Shown in pieces: positions 24,985 to 33,115 of a DNA stretch of 64,000 bases. The notes beneath the pieces are model-generated. The model ran no database searches. It saw nothing but the letters and a program-made list of their open reading frames with translations, and was not told where the DNA came from. Source of the DNA: an uncultured Prevotellaceae bacterium (GTDB lineage: Bacteria > Bacteroidota > Bacteroidia > Bacteroidales > Bacteroidaceae); the NCBI GenBank assembly GCA_900316975.1, contig ONFA01000001.1, forward strand, positions 1-64,000, given 5' to 3'. The position numbers and the translations under genes were made by a program. Each line of letters begins with the position of its first letter. Position 1 is the stretch's first letter.

Positions 24985-26110
24985 GGTGCTGTTTCTCATA
25001 GAGTCGCTGGCTGGTGGTGGAGCGGAGAAGGTGCTCACGACGTTGGTGCAGCACATTGACAAGGAGCGGTTTGACGTGACGGTTTGTGCCATTAGCGGAG
25101 GAGGAAAGTATGAGGAGGTGGTGAAGGAGCAGGTGACATATCGAGCCATATTGAGCGACCCTGCGGGAAAAAGTGGCTTTCAAAATTTGATTTACAAGTT
25201 GAAGCATCATCTTGTTTATCGTTGGTTGCCCCTCTCGTGGGTCTATCGTTTGTTTGTTCCGCAGGGGAATGATGTAGAAGTTGCTTTTGTGGAGGGATTT
25301 GCGACGAAATTGCTGAGCCATTCCATGAATAATAAAGCCAAGAAATATGCTTGGGTGCACTGCAATATGGACAAAGACCATTGGACAGCGAGCATATACC
25401 CGACGCTAGAAGACGAAGAAGTCGCTTATAACCGATATGATAAAATCTTATGTGTTTCCGATACAGCAGTTCAAGGTTTCATGCAAACTTTTTCAGGTGT
25501 CACAACACCGGTTTTAAAGATTTATAATCCAATAAATGCACAGGTTATACAAAATATGGCAGCAGAAAGAAAAGATGTGGAGAAAAAGGTGATTCGTCTT
25601 GTCACGGTCGGTCGTTTGGAGCATCAGAAAGGCTATGATAGGTTGGTACGCGTAGTCAATCGATTGGTCGAGGATGGTCTTAGCCTTGAATTGTGGATTC
25701 TAGGTGTTGGTTCACAAGAAGCATCTTTGAAACAATACATCCAAGAACATCAATTGGATGAATACGTGAAATTGTTGGGCTTCCACTCCAATCCGTATAA
25801 ATATATCGTACAAGGCGATTTGTTTGTCTGTTCCTCTCGTAGTGAGGGGTATAGTACCGCTGTCACCGAGGCTCTCATCCTTGGGTTGCCAGTTATTACC
25901 ACAGACTGCTCTGGTATGGCAGAATTACTGAAGGATGGAGAATGTGGCATTATTACAGAAAATGATGATGAAGCATTCTATCAAGGTCTGAAAAATTTGC
26001 TTGCAGATGTGTCTTTGCTTGAACATTATCGTCAGAAGGCAATAGAGAGGGGAAAAGATTTCACTATCGAAAGTTTAATGAAACCTATTGAGACGTTGCT
26101 TGCAGAATGA
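24965..26110 (+). CDS. GT4 glycosyltransferase
   Basis: A 381-residue GT-B enzyme with intact hallmarks: GGGAEKVL near the N-terminus, VTVGRLEHQKGYDRL at the start of the C-terminal Rossmann domain, and the EX7E motif in SEGYSTAVTE. It is a close paralogue of 15661-16770, which has lost these residues, and of the truncated gene that follows. Possible starts are TTG 24959, ATG 24965 and ATG 24971, all inside the end of the GH88/105-like gene; ATG 24965 was chosen. It shares a four-base ATGA overlap with the next gene. Confidence 0.83.
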   Translation: MKMQKRKVLFLIESLAGGGAEKVLTTLVQHIDKERFDVTVCAISGGGKYEEVVKEQVTYRAILSDPAGKSGFQNLIYKLKHHLVYRWLPLSWVYRLFVPQGNDVEVAFVEGFATKLLSHSMNNKAKKYAWVHCNMDKDHWTASIYPTLEDEEVAYNRYDKILCVSDTAVQGFMQTFSGVTTPVLKIYNPINAQVIQNMAAERKDVEKKVIRLVTVGRLEHQKGYDRLVRVVNRLVEDGLSLELWILGVGSQEASLKQYIQEHQLDEYVKLLGFHSNPYKYIVQGDLFVCSSRSEGYSTAVTEALILGLPVITTDCSGMAELLKDGECGIITENDDEAFYQGLKNLLADVSLLEHYRQKAIERGKDFTIESLMKPIETLLAE

Positions 26111-26673
26111 AACGAAAGGTCGTTTTCTTCATCAATTCTTTGTATGGTGGTGGGGCAGAAAAGGTGTTGCAGACATTGCTTCGCTACTTAGACCGACAGA
26201 GATTCGAAATAACGCTCTATTCATTACATCGGGAAAAACTTGATGACAACTATCCTTCAGATATAACTTTTCGATATATCTATGGGCATGGAAAATGGAG
26301 TGATTATCTAAAAACTTTTGTCTATCAGTATTTTTCTCCCTCATTGTTTTACAGACTGTTCGTAAAAGGAAAGTATGATACCGAAGTGGCTTTTATTGAA
26401 GGATATTCTACACGGATTGTAAGTGGTTCTACCAACCCTCGCTCGAGAAAAATAGCATGGGTTCATATTGATTTGAAAAATAATCATTGGACAGATGTCG
26501 CTTATCATCATCGGAAAGAAGAACAAGCATGTTATCGGAAGTTCGATGTCGTAGTAGGCGTTTCTGAGACGGTTCGACAGGGCGCATTGCAACTTTTCCC
26601 GGAAATAAAAAGTTCTTTATGCTTGTATAATCCAATAGATTCCGAAGAGATTATCAAGAAGTCTAAAGAGTGA
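26107..26673 (+). pseudogene. truncated GT4 glycosyltransferase (N-terminal half only)
   Basis: A 188-residue protein carrying only the N-terminal (acceptor) Rossmann domain of a GT-B enzyme: KRKVVFFINSLYGGGAEKVL at the start and KIAWVHIDLKNNHWTD in the middle, both also found in the paralogues at 15661 and 24965. Those continue for another 180-200 residues with the donor-binding domain and EX7E motif; here the frame ends at SKE-stop, and the 98 bases before the next gene encode nothing resembling the missing half. A deletion has probably removed it. A functional half-protein is possible but unlikely. Confidence 0.7.
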
Positions 26674-26771
26674 ATCTGTCCACAGAGTCTCAAGGTTTGT
26701 GTCGTGAGAATCTATAGCATGGGGGAATATGTTTCTAAACGAAGAACTGTAATTCCGATTTCCATTAGAAA

Positions 26772-27761
26772 ATGAAGGTTAGTGTAATTATACCAGTTTA
26801 TAATTCTGTAAAATATCTTGATGATTGTGTTTCTTCCATCGTAAAACAGACGGTGAACGATTGGGAATGCATTCTTATAGACGATGGAAGTACAGATGGA
26901 AGTGGACAGAAGTGTGATGACTGGGCAGAGAAGGATAAGAGAATTCGGGTCATCCATCAAAAAAATGGAGGTGTTTCCATTGCCCGAAATGCAGGTCTGG
27001 AAAAGGCGTGTGGTTCTTTTTTGTATTTTTTGGATTCAGACGATTGGTGTGAACCTAATATTTTCCAAATGGTGGGTGATTATGATATGGTTTTGGGACA
27101 GTATTATCGAGGATCTTCTCCAATGGTTCACTCCTGCGATATTGAAGACAATATTCCATATGCATATTTGAAAGACCAAATACGGGTTTGTATGGGGTCT
27201 TTTATCGTAAAGACAGAGATTGTTAAAGATAATGCGATAAGGTTTGAACGAGGACGTAAATACGCAGAGGACCTAAGTTTTATATTACGATGTTTGTTGA
27301 AATCACGAAAGGTGATGATTAAGAGGAACTTTTTTATGCATTATCGAATGGTTGCGACGTCTGCAGTTCATAATGTGACATTGGATTATTATGATGCATA
27401 TTTTAGTAGGTTATGGCTTGTGAATGATGTGCTAAATTGTGAAAATAATTCTGTGGTAACTCATTTGCATCATTATGCGTGTGCGGAATCTGTAATAATG
27501 GTTACTCGTGAATTGTTTGCGAGAGGGTATTCAGTGCAGAGAGTTGAAAATTTCTTTAAAAAGCATCCTTCGATAAAGATAACATTGATTAGGGCAAGGT
27601 TAAATACAACATTACGAACTGATTATAGAAGAATTGCGAGCGAATTATTGTATTGCCCTTGGTTGTATAAACTGGAAATATGTTTTTTGTTTTCTTTGTA
27701 CGACTTCCGTGCAATAGTAGGACGACTTAAAAGAAAAGTATATGCCATTGTTCACTCATAA
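26772..27761 (+). CDS. GT2 glycosyltransferase
   Basis: A 329-residue GT-A enzyme with VIIPVYNSVKYL (5-16), DDGSTDGSG (37-45) and the DSDD metal site at 88-91. It begins an A/T-rich stretch that runs to about 29.96 kb and differs from the surrounding genes, suggesting separate acquisition. Its end overlaps the GT11-like gene by 20 bases. Donor sugar unknown. Confidence 0.82.
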   Translation: MKVSVIIPVYNSVKYLDDCVSSIVKQTVNDWECILIDDGSTDGSGQKCDDWAEKDKRIRVIHQKNGGVSIARNAGLEKACGSFLYFLDSDDWCEPNIFQMVGDYDMVLGQYYRGSSPMVHSCDIEDNIPYAYLKDQIRVCMGSFIVKTEIVKDNAIRFERGRKYAEDLSFILRCLLKSRKVMIKRNFFMHYRMVATSAVHNVTLDYYDAYFSRLWLVNDVLNCENNSVVTHLHHYACAESVIMVTRELFARGYSVQRVENFFKKHPSIKITLIRARLNTTLRTDYRRIASELLYCPWLYKLEICFLFSLYDFRAIVGRLKRKVYAIVHS

Positions 27762-28668
27762 TTTGTATGTCCCGCCATTCCGTGTCATTCATGATGAGGC
27801 AGGGCAAACCTGTAATCGTTTCTGGGCGTATGTAAATCATGTTGCGTGGGCTGTTAAACACCATCGTAAAGTATACATTATCTTTTGGGATAAAAGTATT
27901 CAAGATTATGATGCTTTACGCAAAAATGAATATGTTTCATTCCCATTTTATAATAGAAGATGGATTGAGAAGTATGGGGATGAGGGTCTGCAAGATAGAA
28001 TTCGTCATTATTGGCCAAGGAATAAGATTATTGCAAAACTATTGTATTTGAATAAATGGTTGGATATTTTTCATTATGGTTGGTCTGATAGACATATTGA
28101 TGATTATTACCCCATGATGAAAGACGATTTGTACCCATTATTTTTGCCGAATCTGCCTATAAGAGAAGCTGTGGATACGCTTTTTGCAAGTTTACACGAA
28201 AAAAACGCATTTATTGTTGGCGTGCATATTCGAAGAGGCGATTATAAAAGATGGTTTAATGGAAGGTTTTATTATGAGCATAATCAATATGTCAAATGGA
28301 TGAAACAAATAGTAGAAATTTATAAAGAGAAGAATGTCTACTTTTATTTGTCGTCTAATGAATCATTGCCAATGGATTTATATGGTCAATTTAATATATG
28401 CAAAAAGACAATGGAGTCGGCATCTTATGATTTGTATGCATTATCATTATGTGATCGTATTATAGGGCCGACAAGCACGTTTAGTAGGTGGGCCTCTTTT
28501 ATGGGAAATGTTCCTTTGTGTTTTTTGAGAAGAAACATGAAGATAACAAGTGATAGTTCTTTCTCGCCGGTTATTGACTATGATCATTTCGCAAATGGGA
28601 AAGAAATATTTTCTTTAACCGATTTCTATCATCGGGCCATGCGGTTGGGGATAAAAATGTCTTTATAA
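27742..28668 (+). CDS. GT11-like (alpha-1,2-fucosyltransferase-type) glycosyltransferase
   Basis: A 308-residue protein carrying HIRRGDY at 162-168, the motif that contacts GDP-fucose in GT11, GT23 and GT37 fucosyltransferases, and a later GPTSTFSRWASFMG block matching GT11 motif II/III. The N-terminal glycine-rich loop is divergent (AGQTCNRFWAY in place of the usual GGLGNQMFQYA), so the assignment to a fucosyl-type superfamily is firm but membership of GT11 itself is not. Fucose or another 6-deoxyhexose/galactose donor is an inference. Strongly A/T-rich, with one-base coupling to the following GT2 gene. Confidence 0.68.
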   Translation: MPLFTHNLYVPPFRVIHDEAGQTCNRFWAYVNHVAWAVKHHRKVYIIFWDKSIQDYDALRKNEYVSFPFYNRRWIEKYGDEGLQDRIRHYWPRNKIIAKLLYLNKWLDIFHYGWSDRHIDDYYPMMKDDLYPLFLPNLPIREAVDTLFASLHEKNAFIVGVHIRRGDYKRWFNGRFYYEHNQYVKWMKQIVEIYKEKNVYFYLSSNESLPMDLYGQFNICKKTMESASYDLYALSLCDRIIGPTSTFSRWASFMGNVPLCFLRRNMKITSDSSFSPVIDYDHFANGKEIFSLTDFYHRAMRLGIKMSL

Positions 28669-29801
28669 TGCTTGTTCTTATTCTTAAAATAGCAACTAAA
28701 CTTAATTGTAAGAGGTTGGTTTTCTACGTTTTGAGTTTCCTTTATCGGGGGAATGGATATCGTGTATTCTCAAACCGAAGGAAGGCCGAATTGTATATGG
28801 AAGGTCTTTCGCCAGACCAGGGACATTCGTCTATATCACATAATGAAATTGTCGAGGAACCTCAATATGATTTGCAGATTGTGGTTCCAGTATATAATAC
28901 AGAGAAATATTTGGAACGATGTATAGATTCTATCTTGTCTCAAGATACTCATTATTCATATCATATATTTATAGTAAATGACGGATCAACGGATCATTCA
29001 CGAGCGATACTTGAGAAGTATATTCAGAATGCATCAGTTACAATAATCGATCAAAAGAATAGGGGACTTTCAGGGGCGAGGAATCGTGCATTACGGAGGA
29101 TTGAAGCAAATTACATAATGTTTGTGGATTCAGATGATATCTTATTGGATGACTGTGTCGAAAAATTGCTAGACGAGGCTTATTTGGGTGATTTTGAATT
29201 AGTTGAGGGTGGATATCAATGGTTCGATGATCATGGGATATTAAATGTCTATAATCATAAGATAGTAGAACCTCTTTCAATTGCAAATTTGCATGGACAG
29301 CCTTGGGCCAAACTTTATCGTGCTTCGTTATTTCAAAATATCAGCTTTCCTGAAGGTTATTGGTTTGAGGACACGGTGAATTTGATGGTTTTATATCGTA
29401 AAATTAGCAGGTTTACAATAATTCCTCAAGTCATATATGGATATAGGAATAATGCAGAAAGCATTACGAATGTATCAAAGAGGCAATATAAAACTATAGA
29501 TACGTATTGGGTTACAAAGAGATTGATGGAGGACACTATGACTTTGAATTTACCGATGAATGAAGAATTTTTCGAATTGTTTCTTAAACAGTTAATAATT
29601 AGTGGAAAGCGTATTTATGCATTGAATGATCTAAAGTTATTGGCAGCATATGTCGTGGCATCCAAAGGGTTGCTGGAAGAATATTTTAAGGAATGCATGG
29701 TTTCATCGACAAGTTATGGGAGGATGATGCAGTCGATATTGTCTCATTGTGATTATAAAAGAATGCGTTTGGCAATAATGTTTATGTGGGACGAATTCTA
29801 A
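28668..29801 (+). CDS. GT2 glycosyltransferase with N-terminal extension
   Basis: A 377-residue protein in which the GT2 core begins only at about residue 67 (LQIVVPVYNTEKYL), followed by VNDGSTDHS and the metal-binding VDSDD. The first 35 residues include a weakly hydrophobic segment (VFYVLSFLYRG) that could attach it to the membrane surface. It continues the A/T-rich stretch. Donor and acceptor are not predictable. Confidence 0.8.
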   Translation: MLVLILKIATKLNCKRLVFYVLSFLYRGNGYRVFSNRRKAELYMEGLSPDQGHSSISHNEIVEEPQYDLQIVVPVYNTEKYLERCIDSILSQDTHYSYHIFIVNDGSTDHSRAILEKYIQNASVTIIDQKNRGLSGARNRALRRIEANYIMFVDSDDILLDDCVEKLLDEAYLGDFELVEGGYQWFDDHGILNVYNHKIVEPLSIANLHGQPWAKLYRASLFQNISFPEGYWFEDTVNLMVLYRKISRFTIIPQVIYGYRNNAESITNVSKRQYKTIDTYWVTKRLMEDTMTLNLPMNEEFFELFLKQLIISGKRIYALNDLKLLAAYVVASKGLLEEYFKECMVSSTSYGRMMQSILSHCDYKRMRLAIMFMWDEF

Positions 29802-29817
29802 TTCTAATAGTGGCTTA

Positions 29818-30046
29818 ATGAAATTTGTAATGTATCCTTTTGGTCCCGAGAATCATGGTTATGAAGCAATAGTTAGAGCAATGACAAAATTATTAGGAAC
29901 TGATTTACCCATAGCCACATTCTCAACAAAGTCAGGACAATCTTGGACATACCATAGATAACGGATCTGAAAAATTTTCAGCATGTGTTCCATTGTTCTA
30001 AATGGATTAAGTGGTGCATATTGCATAGAATAGCATTTGTTTTTAG
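29818..30046 (+). pseudogene. degenerate 5' fragment of a polysaccharide pyruvyl transferase
   Basis: ATG at 29818 opens a 47-codon frame (to 29961) reading MKFVMYPFGPENHGYEAIVRAM, clearly homologous to the start of the intact gene that follows (RCVMYPHGGSGNHGCEAIVRST). After the stop, a second frame (29964-30050) reads DLKNFQHVFHCSKWIKWC, which looks like continued coding sequence, so at least one frameshift is present. The fragment then meets the start of the intact gene. It is most easily explained as a decayed earlier copy replaced by, or recombined with, its neighbour. Confidence 0.65.
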
Positions 30047-31210
30047 ATGAGATGTGTGATGTACCCTCATGGCGGGTCGGGTAACCATGGCTGTGAAGCG
30101 ATTGTACGGAGTACTGCAAAGTTGCTAGGGAACAACTTAATGTTGTTCTCCAATCATGTGGAAGAAGACCGAAAGGTGGGATTGCAAGATTTGTGTAAGT
30201 TGGACGTAGCGGAGAAACCAATACGTTCTGGTAGTTTGTCCCATCTGTTTGCAGTATTTCGTAGCAAAGTCTTGAGACAGACAGATGCTTTCGATAGGCT
30301 TGTTTTTCAACATATTATAGAATCAGCGAAAAACGCTGATTATGTATTAGGTATTGGTGGCGATAACTATTGCTATGACACGCCTGAGTTCATCTATTTA
30401 GTGAATCGGATGATGGATGAGGCTAAAAAAAAGCGCATCTTGTGGGGAGCGTCAGTGGAGCCTAATGCTATAGATAAGCGGATGTTGCAGGATTTGCGTG
30501 GCTATTATAAAATCTGGGCACGCGAATCGCTAACGTATGAGGCTTTGTTGGACAAGGGACTGACTCAGACGTTCCTCCTGCCAGACCCTGCTTTTGTATT
30601 GGATAGAAAAGATTTGCCGTTACCCGAAGGCTTTGTGGAGGGCAACACGGTGGGCATCAATGTCAGTCCGATGATTATTGGCTATGAGAAGAGCCAGGGG
30701 ATGGCTTTACAGAACTATGTGAATTTAGTGAAAAACATTATAGAGGAGACAGACATGCAGGTGGCGTTGATTCCACATGTGGTGTGGAGCCATAACGATG
30801 ACCGCAAACCTCTATCACAACTATATGAAATGTTTAAGGATACGGGCAGAGTGGTGATGATTGAAGACCATAATGCAGAGGAACTGAAAGGTTATATTGC
30901 CCGATGTCGATTGATGGTGGTGGCTCGTACACATGCCAGCATTGCCGCTTATTCTACGCAGGTGCCGACATTGGTGGTTGGTTATTCAGTGAAGGCGCGG
31001 GGTATTGCAAAAGATATTTTTGGAACAGAAGAGAATTATGTGATACCCGTACAGTCGCTGACACATGAAGATGAATTGATGAAAGGTTTTCAGTGGCTGC
31101 TGGGTCACGAGGCGGGCATTAAGGAGCATTATGCAAAGATGATGTCCAATTATATAGGAAAGGTGTATCAGATTCAAGCCATCTTAGGTTTGCCGAAGAA
31201 CGAAAGATGA
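30047..31210 (+). CDS. polysaccharide pyruvyl transferase family protein
   Basis: A 387-residue GT-B-like protein of the polysaccharide pyruvyl transferase family (CsaB/WcaK type). Landmarks are MYPHGGSGNHGCEAI at the N-terminus, DYVLGIGGDNYCYD (about 99-112), a central RESLTYEAL and the C-terminal VARTHASIAAYSTQVPTLVVGYSVKARGIAKDIFG. Members add a ketal pyruvate from phosphoenolpyruvate to a sugar, giving the polymer negative charge. It overlaps the next GT4 gene by four bases and is preceded by a broken copy of its own 5' end. Confidence 0.8.
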   Translation: MRCVMYPHGGSGNHGCEAIVRSTAKLLGNNLMLFSNHVEEDRKVGLQDLCKLDVAEKPIRSGSLSHLFAVFRSKVLRQTDAFDRLVFQHIIESAKNADYVLGIGGDNYCYDTPEFIYLVNRMMDEAKKKRILWGASVEPNAIDKRMLQDLRGYYKIWARESLTYEALLDKGLTQTFLLPDPAFVLDRKDLPLPEGFVEGNTVGINVSPMIIGYEKSQGMALQNYVNLVKNIIEETDMQVALIPHVVWSHNDDRKPLSQLYEMFKDTGRVVMIEDHNAEELKGYIARCRLMVVARTHASIAAYSTQVPTLVVGYSVKARGIAKDIFGTEENYVIPVQSLTHEDELMKGFQWLLGHEAGIKEHYAKMMSNYIGKVYQIQAILGLPKNER

Positions 31211-32427
31211 AGAAACCACGGATTCTTATATTGATGCACTATATGGAGTTGGGTGGGGCTGAAAGTGCTCTGCTCGGGCTTCTGCAGAGCGTTGATCCCA
31301 ATAGGGTAGATGTGGACGTGTTTCTTTATGACCACAGAGGTGAACTGCTGAAATACATCCCAACGGATAAGGTTCGCTTGTTGCCAGAGAAGAGGGCATA
31401 CAAGATGATAGAACGTCCAATTGCCGAATGTGTGAGGAATGGGCAAATCGGGGTGGCGTTTGGTCGATTGCTTGCCCGACAAACGGTGGATAGAAGCCCT
31501 GTGCCAACGGGGAAGGATGATATCCGGGTTTTTTCGAGAATCGCAGATTGTGTGGAGCCATTTCTTCCAAAGATTCAACCAACACTGGAGTATGACTTGG
31601 CGATATCCTTTTTGATGCCACACAATTATGTTTTAAGTAAAGTGAAGGCGAAGAAAAAGGTTGGATGGATTCATACGGACTATTCGACAGTGTATGTGGA
31701 TGTGAAACGAGAATTACCTGTATGGGAGCGGCTTGACCATATTGCAACTATTAGTGATGAGGTAGGGAAGAAATTTGTGGAGACATTCCCGACGCTGAAA
31801 GGAAAAATTATACCGATAGAAAATATTCTTTGTTCGTCTTTTATCCGCAGAAGGGCAATTGAGTTCGTCCCGACAGATATGCCCCAGAAAGAAGATTGTG
31901 TCAATTTGTTGTCAATTGGTAGATTCAGTTATCCAAAACGGTTTGACCAAGTGGGAACGATTTGCCGTAGGATTCAGTCGATTCTTTCTGTATCGGAACA
32001 ACCTTCTCGAGTGCATTGGTACATCATAGGGTTTGGTGATGAAAGAAAAATTGTGGAGAATATTGAGGAAGAGGGAATGCAGGAGTACGTGACGATTTTG
32101 GGCAAACGTGCCAATCCATACCCGTATATCAAGGCTTGTGATGTCTATGTACAGCCCAGCCGCTATGAAGGAAAGTCTATTACGGTGCGGGAAGCCCAGA
32201 TTTTGTGTAAGCCTGTGGTTGTGTCGAATTATCCGACGGCAGCATCGCAGGTTCAGAGTGGAGTGGATGGGGTGATTGTTCCGATGGAGATAGACGATTG
32301 TGCCAAAGGTATCGCGACCTTTATTGGAGACAATGGGCTGCAGGATAGGATTGTTGGCTATTTACGGTCTCATGACTATGGTAATGAGGCGGAGATTGAA
32401 AAGATTTATCAGTTGGCAGGGGCATGA
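31207..32427 (+). CDS. GT4 glycosyltransferase
   Basis: A 406-residue GT-B enzyme: LMHYMELGGAESALLGLL at the start, LLSIGRFSYPKRFDQV opening the C-terminal domain and the EX7E motif as YEGKSITVREA. The N-terminal domain has an extra loop (about 60-105) compared with the shorter GT4 enzymes in the locus. ATGA overlap with the pyruvyl transferase upstream and a four-base overlap with the acetyltransferase gene downstream point to one translational unit. Confidence 0.82.
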   Translation: MKKPRILILMHYMELGGAESALLGLLQSVDPNRVDVDVFLYDHRGELLKYIPTDKVRLLPEKRAYKMIERPIAECVRNGQIGVAFGRLLARQTVDRSPVPTGKDDIRVFSRIADCVEPFLPKIQPTLEYDLAISFLMPHNYVLSKVKAKKKVGWIHTDYSTVYVDVKRELPVWERLDHIATISDEVGKKFVETFPTLKGKIIPIENILCSSFIRRRAIEFVPTDMPQKEDCVNLLSIGRFSYPKRFDQVGTICRRIQSILSVSEQPSRVHWYIIGFGDERKIVENIEEEGMQEYVTILGKRANPYPYIKACDVYVQPSRYEGKSITVREAQILCKPVVVSNYPTAASQVQSGVDGVIVPMEIDDCAKGIATFIGDNGLQDRIVGYLRSHDYGNEAEIEKIYQLAGA

Positions 32428-32957
32428 TACGTGCATTGTTTCTGATTTTCTATAATGTGTGGCGTATTGCCCTGAACAAGTTGGTGCATTGGAATCGCTT
32501 TGATGTACATTGGATGCAACGTATCAGTCCGTTGTGTGCACTGAAAGTTTTTCAACGTGGTATGATTCGAGTGGGCAGAAATTGTGAGTTTGCTGCATAT
32601 TGTGATTTTGAGGTGCATGGTGAAGGGGTGTTGGAGATAGGTGAGGGTACTTATTTCAACCGCAATTGTATGATTAGTGCACATGAGCATGTTACCATCG
32701 GGAAACATTGTATGTTTGGCCCAGGTGTGAAAATTTTTGATAACAACCACAAGTATTCAGCAGAAACAGGTGTTGATAGTGCACTTACCACTGCCCCCAT
32801 CTTGATAGGTGATAACTGTTGGATTGCTTCTGATGTAATCATTTTGAAGGGGGCATGTATTGGAAAGAATTGTGTGATTGGAGCTGGATGTATAATACGC
32901 AGGGAGGTCCCTGATGGAAGTGTGGTAACAAATAAGCAAGAATTGGGGATTAAATGA
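32424..32957 (+). CDS. hexapeptide-repeat acyltransferase (O-acetyltransferase)
   Basis: A 177-residue left-handed beta-helix protein. Repeats such as IGEGTYFNRNCMISAHEHVTIG, followed by IGDNCWIASDVIILKGACIGKNCVIGAGC, are typical of WbbJ/LacA/NodL-type trimeric acetyltransferases that use acetyl-CoA. The likely catalytic histidine lies in SAHEHV, and DNNHKY is the usual active-site loop. It probably O-acetylates a sugar of the polysaccharide precursor in the cytoplasm. It is the last gene of a tightly overlapping unit; the ATPase cassette follows. Confidence 0.82.
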   Translation: MIRALFLIFYNVWRIALNKLVHWNRFDVHWMQRISPLCALKVFQRGMIRVGRNCEFAAYCDFEVHGEGVLEIGEGTYFNRNCMISAHEHVTIGKHCMFGPGVKIFDNNHKYSAETGVDSALTTAPILIGDNCWIASDVIILKGACIGKNCVIGAGCIIRREVPDGSVVTNKQELGIK

Positions 32958-32981
32958 TAGCCCCGATGCACCTAAATCCGT

Positions 32982-33003
32982 GTTCATCTGAGTAATCTGT
33001 GGG
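32982..33003 (+). repeat. left copy of a 22-bp direct repeat flanking the ATPase gene
   Basis: GTTCATCTGAGTAATCTGTGGG recurs at 34279-34300 with a single T-to-C change. The two copies are 1297 bases apart and enclose only the ATPase gene and its promoter. They may be a recombination footprint or a dispersed intergenic repeat of this genome. Confidence 0.6.
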
Positions 33004-33040
33004 AGAAAAGGAGATATGCGGGAGAAAAAGCCAAGAGTAT

Positions 33041-33110
33041 TACACATTTTGTGTTACACATTTTGTGTAATATCGATAAAGTCCGTATCTTTGTAACCTA
33101 ATTACAAAGA
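33041..33110 (+). promoter_or_regulatory. ATPase promoter with tandem palindromic operators
   Basis: TACACATTTTGTGT occurs twice in direct tandem (33041-33054 and 33055-33068); each copy is a dyad (ACACA/TGTGT). The second copy contains the -33 box TTTG (33062-33065), followed after 20 bases by TATCTTTG (33086-33093), a consensus Bacteroidales promoter. A third dyad, TCTTTGTAA-N5-TTACAAAGA (33088-33110), covers the -7 box and start point. This arrangement is what a repressor-controlled promoter would look like. The ATG of the ATPase lies at 33116. Confidence 0.7.
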
Positions 33111-33115
33111 ATAAT

